Part shown: positions 1 through 8,004 of the stretch, one piece after another | How the letters are laid out: each line of letters starts with the position of its first letter | How positions within the stretch are numbered: the stretch's first letter is position 1 | DNA from: Tepidibacter aestuarii | Lineage (GTDB): Bacteria; Bacillota; Clostridia; Peptostreptococcales; Peptostreptococcaceae | Assembly: GCF_934924865.1 (NCBI RefSeq) | Contig: NZ_OW235315.1 | Location: forward strand, 2,480,001 to 2,544,000 | DNA: 64,000 bases | Direction of reading: 5' to 3' | The notes under the pieces: model-generated | Seen by the model: only the letters and a program-made list of their open reading frames with translations | Told to the model about the DNA's origin: nothing | Database searches by the model: none | Position numbers and translations under genes: made by a program

Positions 1-1
1 T

Positions 2-1081
2 TTAGAAGAAGAAAATACAAATCTAATCGATATATGTGATGATTTTAAGTGTAATACTCCTTTATGGATAATGGATAAAATAAACGATAGAAAGGTTATG
101 GGTATAAATACAAATTACCTTAATTGGAAAGATTCAATAAATTATACTTTACCTAAATCGTGGAGAGTTAATATAGTAGGCCTTGGTGATGTAGGATCTA
201 CTCTTTTAATAGGTCTTAAGCTTTTAGGTGGCAATACTATAAACTGCATAGGTTTATATGGATTAAATAAATCTAATCTTCAAAGGCTAGAGTATGAAAT
301 GAACCAAATAATAGATCCATTTTCCGATGAGTCTATGCCACAAATAAGCGTAGTAGAAGAAAATGAACTGTTTGACTGCGATATATTCGTATTTTGCGCA
401 TCAAAAGGAATACCTCCTGTTGGATCAAATGTATCTGATGTTAGAATGATTCAATTTGAAGAAAATGCAAAAATAGTAAGTCATTACGCTAGAAAAGCTC
501 GTAATTCTTGCTTTAAGGGAATATTTGCAGTGGTATCAGACCCTGTAGATCCACTTTGCAAGGTTTCCTTTATATCTAGTAATAAGGATGAAAATGGAAA
601 TTTAGACTTTCTTGGTCTAAGCTCAGATCAAATTAGAGGTTATGGCCTTGGAGTTATGAATGCCAGAGCTATATATTACTCTAAAAAAGATTCTAATACA
701 GAAAAATATATAAATGAAGGCAGAGCCTTTGGACCTCACGGAAAAGGTCTTATAATAGCTAATAGTATAAATAATTACAATGAAGAATTATCTCTAAATC
801 TTACTGATAAAGCTATAAATGCAAATATAGACGTTAGAAATACCGGATTCAAGCCTTATATTGCTCCAGCTTTATCATCAGGAGCCCTGTCACTTATAAA
901 TACTATGAAAGGCAATTGGAACTATAGCTCAACTTATACAGGAAATGTATTTATGGGTGCTAAGAACAGATTGACACAATCTGGAGTCGAAATAGAAATG
1001 CTACATCTTCCAGAACAATTGTTAAATAGAATAAAAAATACTTATAAAGATTTAAATGATATAGACTGCTTCAAATTCTAA
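2..1081 (+). CDS. Lactate/malate dehydrogenase-like NAD-binding protein (5' end outside window)
   Basis: The frame is open from the first bases of the window through 1081, and the first ATG (71) has no ribosome site, so the true start lies upstream and the gene is cut by the window edge. The visible protein has a Rossmann motif (VGLGDVGSTL, about 37-46 counting from the ATG at 71), a VVSDPVDPL segment like the VVTNPVD of LDH/MDH enzymes, and FGPHGKG near the position of the catalytic histidine loop. A late segment with RNTGFKPYIAPALSSGA fits the family's C-terminal domain. An NAD-dependent 2-hydroxy/2-keto acid oxidoreductase is likely, but the sequence is divergent and the substrate cannot be read. 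It is followed 24 bases later by an FMN-reductase-like gene, probably in one transcript. Confidence 0.7.
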   Translation, partial: LEEENTNLIDICDDFKCNTPLWIMDKINDRKVMGINTNYLNWKDSINYTLPKSWRVNIVGLGDVGSTLLIGLKLLGGNTINCIGLYGLNKSNLQRLEYEMNQIIDPFSDESMPQISVVEENELFDCDIFVFCASKGIPPVGSNVSDVRMIQFEENAKIVSHYARKARNSCFKGIFAVVSDPVDPLCKVSFISSNKDENGNLDFLGLSSDQIRGYGLGVMNARAIYYSKKDSNTEKYINEGRAFGPHGKGLIIANSINNYNEELSLNLTDKAINANIDVRNTGFKPYIAPALSSGALSLINTMKGNWNYSSTYTGNVFMGAKNRLTQSGVEIEMLHLPEQLLNRIKNTYKDLNDIDCFKF

Positions 1082-1105
1082 TATTTAATCGAGGGAAGTG
1101 TTATT

Positions 1106-2152
1106 ATGAATACTCTTTATATTGTAATGCCAAGTGCATCACAAGAATTCAAATCATTTATACATAGTCTAACTGACGATTTGAATACTATATTTATTGA
1201 AGAAGAATCAAACTTACCCGATCTTAAAAATAAAAAAATATTATTTGCATTAGAGCTTGATGATTGTGGGTTTAACAATACTTTATTCTCTATAATATCT
1301 AAATTATATAAAAGAGGAAAAGACTCTTTAAATAACTCAAGTGCAATATTAATAGTTCAAAGTCCAAATGAATTATACACAAAGAGTTTATCCCAAAATA
1401 TAATATTTCTACTAAATCAAATAGGGTGTTCATTTATAGGGCACCCCCTAGTTGAAGCTACTAAAGACTTAAATAACTTCATGACATGGAAGAAAAGATT
1501 AAACCTTGAGCTTGATAATATATATTTTCAGCGATCTAAAAAACTAATTAAAAATTTTATGAAGAAACACTACGAGCGTATAGAAAATCCGAATATACTA
1601 GCACTTCACGCTAGCTCTTATGAGACGTCTAATACATTGATGCTTTGGAATATGGTAAAAGAAAATCTAACTAACTGCACAATAAACGAATTTCACGTTG
1701 AAAATGGAACAATAACAGATTGTAAGGGATGTTCTTATATAGCATGTAAACACTACAGCGAAAATGACAGTTGTTTTTACGGAGGAACTATAACTAAAGA
1801 GCTCTTACCTAGTATAAAAAAAGCTGATTGTATAATATGGATATGCCCAAACTACAACGATGCTATATCTGCTAAGCTTATGGCAGTTATAAATAGACTT
1901 ACTGTTCTTTATAGAAAAATGAAATTTTACGATAAAAGTATATTTTCTATAATAGTTTCTGGAAACTCAGGAAGTGACTCAGTAGTAAAACAACTTATAG
2001 GCGCTTTGAATATAAATAAGGGTTTTCATATTCCACCTAATTTTTCTTTAATGGCAACAGCTAATGACCCTAAGAGTATATTAAATGTAGGCGATATAGA
2101 TTCAAAAGCAAAAGAATTCGCAGATCATATTATGGATAATATAAAAAAATAA
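1106..2152 (+). CDS. Flavodoxin-fold NAD(P)H-dependent FMN reductase-like protein with an extra N-terminal domain
   Basis: The C-terminal half (about residues 160-345) is a flavodoxin-like NADPH-dependent FMN reductase domain. It starts with a beta strand and phosphate-binding loop (ILALHASSYETSNT), has a Cys-containing segment TDCKGCSYIACKHY typical of clostridial members, and a CPNYNDAISAKLMAVINR segment at the flavin/dimer face. The N-terminal 155 residues form a separate alpha/beta region that I do not recognise and that resembles a degenerate second flavodoxin-like fold. The ribosome site GAGGGAAG lies just before the ATG. Its position directly after the dehydrogenase-like gene suggests a shared redox pathway. 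Electron donor and acceptor are unknown. Confidence 0.7.
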   Translation: MNTLYIVMPSASQEFKSFIHSLTDDLNTIFIEEESNLPDLKNKKILFALELDDCGFNNTLFSIISKLYKRGKDSLNNSSAILIVQSPNELYTKSLSQNIIFLLNQIGCSFIGHPLVEATKDLNNFMTWKKRLNLELDNIYFQRSKKLIKNFMKKHYERIENPNILALHASSYETSNTLMLWNMVKENLTNCTINEFHVENGTITDCKGCSYIACKHYSENDSCFYGGTITKELLPSIKKADCIIWICPNYNDAISAKLMAVINRLTVLYRKMKFYDKSIFSIIVSGNSGSDSVVKQLIGALNINKGFHIPPNFSLMATANDPKSILNVGDIDSKAKEFADHIMDNIKK

Positions 2153-2155
2153 TCC

Positions 2156-2200
2156 AAAATAGAAATAAAGCGATTAAACTAATCGCTTTATTTCTATTTT
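2156..2200. terminator. Bidirectional intrinsic terminator
   Basis: A perfect 20-bp inverted repeat (arms 2156-2175 and 2181-2200) with a 5-base loop and A/T-rich flanks. It lies between the convergent redox gene and the GNAT gene and overlaps the GNAT stop codon. Confidence 0.85.
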
Positions 2201-2676
2201 ATAGTTTTTTTTACTTCATAAATCATTTTTATATCTACCTCTTCATAGTGACTGTCATCTAAAGCTACTTTTTTAAAACCCAATTTCTCATATAGTCCAA
2301 TCGCAGCTTTTAATTTGCTATTTGTATACAAAACTATATTCTTGTATCCTAACTGATATGACTCCTCAATAGCTTTTTCCATTAATTTTCTTCCAAGTCC
2401 TAATCCTTTAAAATTACTATCCACTGCCAATTTTAAAATCTCAACGGTGTCATGTGATGATGGTTTTAGGGCAACTGTTCCTATTATTTTTTCATTTTTT
2501 CTCAGCAAATAAACTTTTCCATTCTTATCCAAGATTTCTCTTTCAACATTTTGAATTATTATCTCGTCCTTATCTTCCAATAAATCATACTCCAATAACC
2601 ATCTCATATTAAGATTAATATATTCATCTCTATACTTTCTATCGTATTCAATAATTTCAATTATATTATTTTCCAT
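2194..2676 (-). CDS. GNAT family N-acetyltransferase
   Basis: A 160-residue single-domain GNAT protein. The acetyl-CoA pyrophosphate loop is visible as FKGLGLGRKLMEKA (about 89-102, the R/Q-x-x-G-x-G/A signature), preceded by the beta strand EILKLAVD and followed by IVLYTNSKLKAAIGLYEKLGF, the usual motif B end. It is therefore expected to move an acetyl group from acetyl-CoA to an amine, but the acceptor cannot be predicted. A good ribosome site (GTAGGAGG) supports the start. It stands alone between two terminators. Confidence 0.85.
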   Translation of the reverse strand: MENNIIEIIEYDRKYRDEYINLNMRWLLEYDLLEDKDEIIIQNVEREILDKNGKVYLLRKNEKIIGTVALKPSSHDTVEILKLAVDSNFKGLGLGRKLMEKAIEESYQLGYKNIVLYTNSKLKAAIGLYEKLGFKKVALDDSHYEEVDIKMIYEVKKTIK

Positions 2677-2883
2677 TATATCCTCCTACTACTTATAAAT
2701 TTCGATTTACTATATTCTCCCTCTGTTTATATTTGCCTTATTTAACTATTTTCACTCTATTTTCAATAATTTAATTTCTCATAAATACAGAAACTATATG
2801 CAAGGTAGATTTAATAAATAATCTTTGTTTACAAAATCGTTGTATTCCCAGTATTTTTATATATAGTTTTGATACCCTACATA

Positions 2884-2942
2884 AAAAGAAAAAAGTAACT
2901 ACTTAGATTTAAATTGTACTAAATCTAGATAGCTACTTTTGG
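2884..2942 (-). terminator. Intrinsic terminator of the apbE gene
   Basis: A long imperfect hairpin whose arms begin AAAAGTAGC and end in a T-rich run on the minus strand. It lies just beyond the apbE stop codon. The rest of the 282-base gap 2677-2958 is AT-rich and shows nothing else. Confidence 0.75.
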
Positions 2943-2958
2943 TTAAACATTAATATAT

Positions 2959-3993
2959 TTAGTTTTTATACTTAAATTCCTCATTTGTAAGTTCAAAGCT
3001 CTCCTTAAGTCCAGATGTTGTATAAACTTCTTTATCCTTAGTTACAAATATAGCCTCTACACCATCTAGTGACTCTATAAGCTTCACACCTTCTTCAAGA
3101 CCCATTAAATAAACACTAGTAGATAAAGCATCTGCGTCTATTCCACTCTCTGTTATAATACTAGTGCTGATAACTCCTGTATCTGCCGGATATCCAATTG
3201 TAGCATCTATTATATGGTGATATCTTTTTCCATCTTCTTCGAAGTACCTTTCATAATTTCCAGATGTAACAATAGATTTATCTTCTACACTTGCAATTCC
3301 AAGATATTCTCCTCTAGGTTCTAAAGGATTTTGTATTCCTATTCTCCATTTTGAACCATCTATTTTACTCTGATATGCCATTACATTACCACCTAGATTG
3401 ACAAATGCTGATTTTATATCATTTTCTATAAAAATCTTTTTTATTTCATCTCCCACATAACCTTTTGCTATAGCTCCAAGGTCTATACCTTGATTTTGTC
3501 TTTTTAAATATATTGTTTTTTGAGCTTCGTCAAATACAACATCCTTGTAATCTATAATGCTTATAGCATCCTCTATCTCACTTTGAGATGGAACCTTAGC
3601 ATGTTCAGTCCCTATACCCCAAATATTAACTAAAGGATATACTGTAAGGTCAAATCTTCCATTTGTAATATCACTGTATTCAAATGCTTTTTTAGCTACA
3701 TACATAGTTTCATCACTTACTTTAATACTTTGTTTACCTGCATTTTTATTTACAGTAGTTATCTCACTATCCTCTATATTCGCAGACATTTTCTGCTCTA
3801 TATCTTTTATTCTTTTTATAGATTCATCTATAACTTTATTTGCCTTATCTTGATCTTTATCATAGACTTTAAAATCTATTATTGTTCCAAGAGCAAATGT
3901 TTCTCTTGATACAGGTTCTATTTCTTTATTAGAACATCCTGTAATTCCTAGTATTAAACTTATAGATAAAATAAATAATATTATTTTTTTCAT
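2959..3993 (-). CDS. apbE: FAD:protein FMN transferase (ApbE), lipoprotein
   Basis: ApbE transfers FMN from FAD to a Thr/Ser of target flavoproteins such as the NqrC/RnfG subunits, outside the membrane. The protein has a lipoprotein signal peptide (ILGITGCSN, Cys at about 20). It shows the family motifs ETFALGTIIDFKVY near the N-terminus, DLGAIAKGYVGDEI in the middle and GIDADALSTSVYLMG near the C-terminus, where Asp/Ala residues bind Mg and FAD. The length of 344 residues is normal. The start follows GAAAGGAAAA. It is monocistronic by position, with its own terminator, and no flavinylation target gene lies beside it, so it probably serves Rnf or a similar complex encoded elsewhere. Confidence 0.93.
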   Translation of the reverse strand: MKKIILFILSISLILGITGCSNKEIEPVSRETFALGTIIDFKVYDKDQDKANKVIDESIKRIKDIEQKMSANIEDSEITTVNKNAGKQSIKVSDETMYVAKKAFEYSDITNGRFDLTVYPLVNIWGIGTEHAKVPSQSEIEDAISIIDYKDVVFDEAQKTIYLKRQNQGIDLGAIAKGYVGDEIKKIFIENDIKSAFVNLGGNVMAYQSKIDGSKWRIGIQNPLEPRGEYLGIASVEDKSIVTSGNYERYFEEDGKRYHHIIDATIGYPADTGVISTSIITESGIDADALSTSVYLMGLEEGVKLIESLDGVEAIFVTKDKEVYTTSGLKESFELTNEEFKYKN

Positions 3994-4089
3994 ATGTATT
4001 TTCCTTTCAAATTAGTTTTATCAATTTCAAGAATGATATTAATTATCACTACCTTAACATTCATTATAATGAATTTCTTTTAATAAGTC

Positions 4090-4149
4090 AAAATTCATAT
4101 ACTCATGACGCCAATGAGTCTTTCAGACTACGTTGATTAAACTTCGTAG
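4090..4149 (+). repeat. Dispersed repeat family 1, copy R1 (short, diverged)
   Basis: This intergenic segment matches the core of a repeat found four more times in the window: AAATTCAT, then CTCATGACGCCAA, a hairpin, then GTTGATTAAA. The hairpin is AGTCT-TTC-AGACT inside CAA/TTG arms, so its stem differs from the other copies but still pairs. It lies directly beside the queT terminator. The upstream 15-20 bases and the distal half seen in longer copies are missing. Confidence 0.6.
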
Positions 4150-4192
4150 AAAAAAAGAAACAATTAGTCTTCCCTAATTGTTTCTTTTTATT
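4150..4192 (-). terminator. Intrinsic terminator of queT
   Basis: A hairpin with 16-base arms (AAAAAGAAACAATTAG and its complement) around a 6-base loop, starting directly after the queT stop codon and ending in a T-rich run on the minus strand. Confidence 0.88.
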
Positions 4193-4672
4193 TTATCCTA
4201 ATTTAAGTGTTTTTAAGAAATTCTCTTTATTTAAAATAGTCTTAAATACCGGATATCCCAGTACTGTCACCACTGCAAATTCTCCAATCAATACATATGC
4301 TGCTGAACTTAAGTATGGTAAATTAAATAGATAATGAAGCTCTGCTCCTATTATCAAACCATTTATTATGCTCGGCCAAAAGCTTGCTATTAGTAAATTT
4401 TTACTTCTACTTACTAAGTATACACTTATAAGTGTAGCTGTACTTCCAACTACAACATCCACCATTCCAAGTGGACTGAATAAATTGGCTATGATACATC
4501 CTAAAACTAAACCTGGTATATAAATAGGATTTATAAATGCAAGTAAAGTTAGAATTTCTGATATTCTAAATTGAATTGCGCCATAGCTTATAGGTGCTAT
4601 AGCTATTGTAGCTACAGCATAGATAGCGGCAACTATGCCTATAATTGCTATTTTTTTAGAATCTAATTTCAT
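4193..4672 (-). CDS. queT: QueT-type queuosine-precursor transporter (ECF S-component)
   Basis: A 159-residue, strongly hydrophobic protein with about five to six membrane segments. It matches the QueT family (formerly DUF988): the N-terminal AIIGIVAAIYAVATI helix, IQFRISEILTLLAFI and LGCIIANLFSPLGMVDVVVG are characteristic. QueT proteins are substrate-binding subunits of energy-coupling-factor importers that bring in preQ1 or related deazapurines for the queuosine tRNA modification. The shared ECF energising module is not encoded here. The gene is preceded by a probable preQ1 riboswitch that overlaps its ribosome site, which supports the assignment independently. Confidence 0.9.
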   Translation of the reverse strand: MKLDSKKIAIIGIVAAIYAVATIAIAPISYGAIQFRISEILTLLAFINPIYIPGLVLGCIIANLFSPLGMVDVVVGSTATLISVYLVSRSKNLLIASFWPSIINGLIIGAELHYLFNLPYLSSAAYVLIGEFAVVTVLGYPVFKTILNKENFLKTLKLG

Positions 4673-4680
4673 GTTATTAT

Positions 4681-4730
4681 ACCTCCTTGTTTTCTTTTAG
4701 AAGTGGTTATGCAAGGTGAACACTTCAGCA
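4681..4730 (-). promoter_or_regulatory. Probable preQ1-I riboswitch in the queT leader
   Basis: On the minus strand the leader forms a compact H-type pseudoknot. Stem P1 pairs GAAGTG (4721-4726) with CACTTC (4700-4705). The loop contains CCTTG (4712-4716), which can pair with CAAGG (4685-4689) at the end of an A-rich tail. That CAAGG is continuous with the AAGGAGG ribosome site of queT. A small P1 hairpin, an A-rich tail and a P2 helix that captures the ribosome site are the layout of preQ1-I riboswitches. Ligand-bound RNA would repress translation. The architecture is visible; the ligand is inferred from the gene served. Confidence 0.72.
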
Positions 4731-4737
4731 GCATTTC

Positions 4738-4767
4738 ATTATATCATAAATTTCACAATGCAATCAA
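4738..4767 (-). promoter_or_regulatory. Sigma-A-type promoter for queT
   Basis: On the minus strand, TTGATT (4762-4767) is followed by an 18-base spacer and a perfect TATAAT (4738-4743). The predicted start of transcription falls just upstream of the riboswitch. Confidence 0.6.
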
Positions 4768-4828
4768 TCTCTAAAATAGTGTATAATTGTAATAATCGCA
4801 CTAATAGTTTTAATAAGGAGAGATTTTT

Positions 4829-5419
4829 ATGAAAAAAGTTTTTATAGATACAGAAACAACAGGACTAAACCCTGGACAAATACTTCAACTTACATACTGT
4901 GTATGTGATATAAATGATAAAGGTGAAGAAAAAGTTGCATATGCCAAAAATTTCTTTTTTGATGTTGATTATGTGGAGCCATCCGCAGAAAAAGTCCATG
5001 GCTTTAGCTTAGAAATATTAAAATCATTATCAAACGGGCAAAAATTTAAAGATGTTTATAAAGAAGTTGCAAATGATTTACAAGGAGGCCTTTTTATAGC
5101 CCATAATGTAAACTTTGATAAAAAATTCGTAGATGCAGAATTCAATAGGCTTGATGGTGTAGTATGGTATCCACATGATTTTTTCTGCACTATGGAATAC
5201 TTTAAACCTATAATGAATTTAAAAAATAAGAGTGGAAGAATAAAAAAACCTAGACTTGAAGAATCTATGCAATTTCTTCAAATAAAACCCGAAAAAGTTT
5301 TAGACGGAGCTAAAAGACTTTTTAACTGTGATGACGTGAACTTTCACGATGCAAGATATGATGTTGCAGCACTCGTATCGTGCTACTATAAAGCAAAAAA
5401 ACTTGGTTATACTCTTTAA
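4829..5419 (+). CDS. DEDDh-family 3'-5' exonuclease (DnaQ-like)
   Basis: A 196-residue exonuclease of the DnaQ/RNase T superfamily. The catalytic acids of Exo I (FIDTETTG, residues 5-12), Exo II (AHNVNFDKKF) and Exo III (FHDARYDVAAL) are all present, and the His-x4-Asp spacing in Exo III marks the DEDDh type. Such proteins trim 3' ends of DNA or RNA with two metal ions. It lacks polymerase or BRCT domains, so it is a stand-alone nuclease whose substrate cannot be told from sequence. The start follows AAGGAGAG. It is divergent from queT; a TATAAT at 4782-4787 may be its -10 element. Confidence 0.88.
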   Translation: MKKVFIDTETTGLNPGQILQLTYCVCDINDKGEEKVAYAKNFFFDVDYVEPSAEKVHGFSLEILKSLSNGQKFKDVYKEVANDLQGGLFIAHNVNFDKKFVDAEFNRLDGVVWYPHDFFCTMEYFKPIMNLKNKSGRIKKPRLEESMQFLQIKPEKVLDGAKRLFNCDDVNFHDARYDVAALVSCYYKAKKLGYTL

Positions 5420-5450
5420 TTCATAAATCTGTGAATTATCATTTTTTTTA
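5418..5450 (+). terminator. Possible weak terminator after the exonuclease gene
   Basis: AATTCA (5419-5424) and TGAATT (5432-5437) can form a short hairpin, followed by a run of eight T residues. The stem is short and free of G/C, so this is uncertain. Confidence 0.4.
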
Positions 5451-5453
5451 AAG

Positions 5454-5487
5454 CCATAATATATTTATAGAAAAAAATATATTATGG
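5454..5487 (+). repeat. Inverted repeat abutting the ribosome site of the 63-residue protein
   Basis: Two perfectly complementary 13-base arms (5454-5466 and 5475-5487, CCATAATATATTT and its complement) surround an 8-base loop. The distal arm ends in TATGG, immediately before AGG of the ribosome site TATGGAGGAA. The structure could hide the site or protect the 5' end of the message. Confidence 0.6.
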
Positions 5488-5498
5488 AGGAAATTTAA

Positions 5499-5690
5499 AT
5501 GGAAAACGAAAATGCTAAAGTACACGTACAAAAAGCAAAGCAACAACTTCAAAGCTCTACTGATTACTTAAATAATGCACTTAGTACAGTAGAACAACCT
5601 CAGAATAAAGAAAACATAGAAAAAACTTTAAAAGCTGTTCATGATGCTATGCAAATAGTTAACGATACTTTAAATACTTATCAAGAATAG
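5499..5690 (+). CDS. Small helical hypothetical protein (63 aa)
   Basis: A 63-residue, charged, Gln/Asn-rich protein with no Cys, no membrane segment and no signal peptide. Heptad-like spacing of hydrophobic residues (VHVQKAKQQLQ, LKAVHDAMQIVNDTL) suggests two amphipathic helices, possibly a small coiled-coil bundle. The ribosome site TGGAGGAA is strong and the gene sits between a leader hairpin and a good terminator, so it is very likely a real, separately expressed gene. I do not recognise the family and propose no function. Confidence 0.75.
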   Translation: MENENAKVHVQKAKQQLQSSTDYLNNALSTVEQPQNKENIEKTLKAVHDAMQIVNDTLNTYQE

Positions 5691-5707
5691 ATATATTAGA
5701 TGATATC

Positions 5708-5740
5708 AAAAATCAGGCGAACTAATTCGCCTGATTTTTT
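5708..5740. terminator. Intrinsic terminator of the 63-residue protein gene (bidirectional)
   Basis: A hairpin with 14-base arms (AAAAATCAGGCGAA and complement), a short loop and T-runs on both strands, 17 bases after the stop codon. It may also serve the convergent YyaL pseudogene. Confidence 0.88.
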
Positions 5741-5778
5741 AATTAAATTAATGTATTACTAATGCTTTAATTTAATTA

Positions 5779-7866
5779 TTATTCTAGATAATTAATCTCA
5801 GTTAATAATTCTATAAACTTCTCTATATCTGAAGTAGGCCTATTACATGAAAAATTTTCACATATATAAGCTGTTGCTTTATTATCAATCATACCTTGAT
5901 TTTCTACAAAAGGTACTCTCTCATATAATTTTGGATCTCCATCATTAAGGATAACTGTTGTAAATGGTAAAAAACGCTGATTAATATTCTCTAACATGTT
6001 TTGTGCATCTTTATCATCTCTATCTCCTACAATAACAACTTCCTTTGTAGCTATGTTAGCAAATAAAAATGCCATCATAAAGTGACTATAAGAATTAGGG
6101 TTTTCTTTAACATTTCCACCAAAGACATTAAATTGTGACATAGCTTTTTCTTCTAATTCTTCGTTTCCTGTAATTTTTGCTAATCTTAACATATTCATAG
6201 TAGCTACAGAATTTCCAGAAGGAGTAGCACCGTCATATATATCCTTTGGTCTTACAACTAATTCTTCACTATCTTCTCCATTTATAAAGAATCCACCTTC
6301 GTTTTTATCCCAAAATAGGTTTATCATATCATTATTTAAATCAATAGCATTTTGAAGATATACTATATCAAAAGTTGTTTCATATAATTCTATCAAACCC
6401 CAAATCATAAATGCATAATCATCAATTGTAGCTAAATGTGCTGCTTCACCATCTCTATATCTTGCTAATAGCCTTCCATCTTCTCTTTTCAAATTATTCA
6501 ATACAAAATCAGCTGCTTTTTTTGCAGCATTGATATAATCTAGATTATCTAATACCCTTCCTCCATATGCCATTGCAGCAACCATTAATCCATTCCAAGA
6601 AGTTAATATTTTGTCGTCTTTATAGGGATGTACCCTATCTAGTCTATATTTAAATAATTTATCTATGCATTCATCTAATTTTTCTTTTAATTCTATGTTA
6701 TTCTCCATTTCGTTTAAAGAAGTATTTATTAGATTTGGTATATTCTTACTTTCAAAATTCCCACCATATGTTACATCATAATACTTACAGAATAGTTCCC
6801 CATACTCTTGTCCTAAAACAGTTTTTATTTCTTCTACATCCCATACATAGAATTTACCTTCTTCTCCTTCTGAATCTGCATCTTCAGCGGAGTAAAATCC
6901 TCCATCTGTTGAAGTCATGTCTCTAAGAATATAAGTAAATATTTTCTCTGCAATTTGTTTATATCGATTACTTGGCATCAATTGATATGCTTCTAAATAA
7001 GTAATTGCAATCAATGAATTGTCATACAACATTTTTTCAAAATGAGGAACTAGCCATTTTCTATCTGTAGAATATCTAGAAAAACCAAATCCTATATGGT
7101 CAAAAATGCCTCCCTTATACATACTATCTAAAGTTTTCTCAACAATTTCTAATGCTTCTCTTTCTCCTGTAGCTTTATAATATCTTAATAAGAATGAGAG
7201 ATTATGAGTAGTTGGAAATTTTGGTGCATTCCCAAATCCTCCGTATATACTGTCATACATATCATTCAGTTCACCGAATGCATCATGTATAATATTCTTT
7301 GACATTTCACTTTTTTTGTTTATAAACAAAGATTCTGAGACTGCATTATGAATATGCTCGCTAGATTTTTCAACATCTTCTCTTTTTTCATTCCATAATT
7401 TCGAAACTTCTTTTAATATGTCTATTAATCCAGGTCTTCCATATTTACTTTCTTTAGGAAAGTATGTTCCTGCATAGAATGGTCTTTTTTGTGGTGTCAT
7501 AATAACAGTAAGAGGCCACCCTCCCTGCCCTGTTAAAGTCTGACAAAATGACATGTATATAGAATCTATATCTGGTCTTTCTTCTCTATCTACCTTTATT
7601 GAAACAAAATATTTATTTAGAATATCTGCAACATCATTATCTTCAAAGCTTTCCCTTTCCATAACATGACACCAATGACAAGTACGTAATTAACAGTAAA
7701 TTCAGCTATACCCAATAGAAAGGAATACAGGCTTATCTTCATCTTTCGCCTTTTTAAAAGCCTGATCTCCCCATGTATACCAATCAACAGGGTTATTTGC
7801 ATGTTGAAGTAAATAAGGAGACTTTTCCCTAGATAATCTATTGGGTACTCGAGTATTTATTGTCAT
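5779..7866 (-). pseudogene. yyaL: YyaL/DUF255 (SSP411-like) thioredoxin-domain protein, interrupted by a 21-base in-frame insertion with two stops
   Basis: The family has an N-terminal thioredoxin-like DUF255 domain and an (alpha/alpha)6 barrel related to N-acylglucosamine epimerases; its function is not settled. A ribosome site (TAGGAGG) and ATG at 7866 open a frame starting [20 protein letters not shown] and running to SIGYS. There 21 extra bases (7684-7704) insert seven codons including TGA and TAA. The same frame then resumes with TCHWCHVMERESFED and continues intact to 5779, through GGWPLTVIMTP and HFEKMLYDN. Without the insertion the protein would be about 688 residues, the usual size. 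Re-initiation at the ATG at 7662 would lose the CHWC motif and has no ribosome site. The long intact tail suggests a recent lesion. Confidence 0.85.
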
Positions 7867-8004
7867 ATTTATCACCTCCTAATTAAATTTTAAATATAAA
7901 TCCTTTCTATATAGTTCCCATTTTACACTTATATATTATTTATATCAGATAAATTTAAAAATAAATAAGACACTAATATATCTTAGAATAAATTGCAACT
8001 TAAG

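Noticed and set aside
7702..7704. TGA in the YyaL frame next to a Cys motif as a possible selenocysteine codon
   Set aside because: A TAA follows four codons later inside the same 21-base insertion, and no SECIS-like hairpin lies just after the TGA.
7617..7802. 61-codon minus-strand frame overlapping the YyaL lesion
   Set aside because: It is a different frame of the YyaL gene region, has no ribosome site and no recognisable product.
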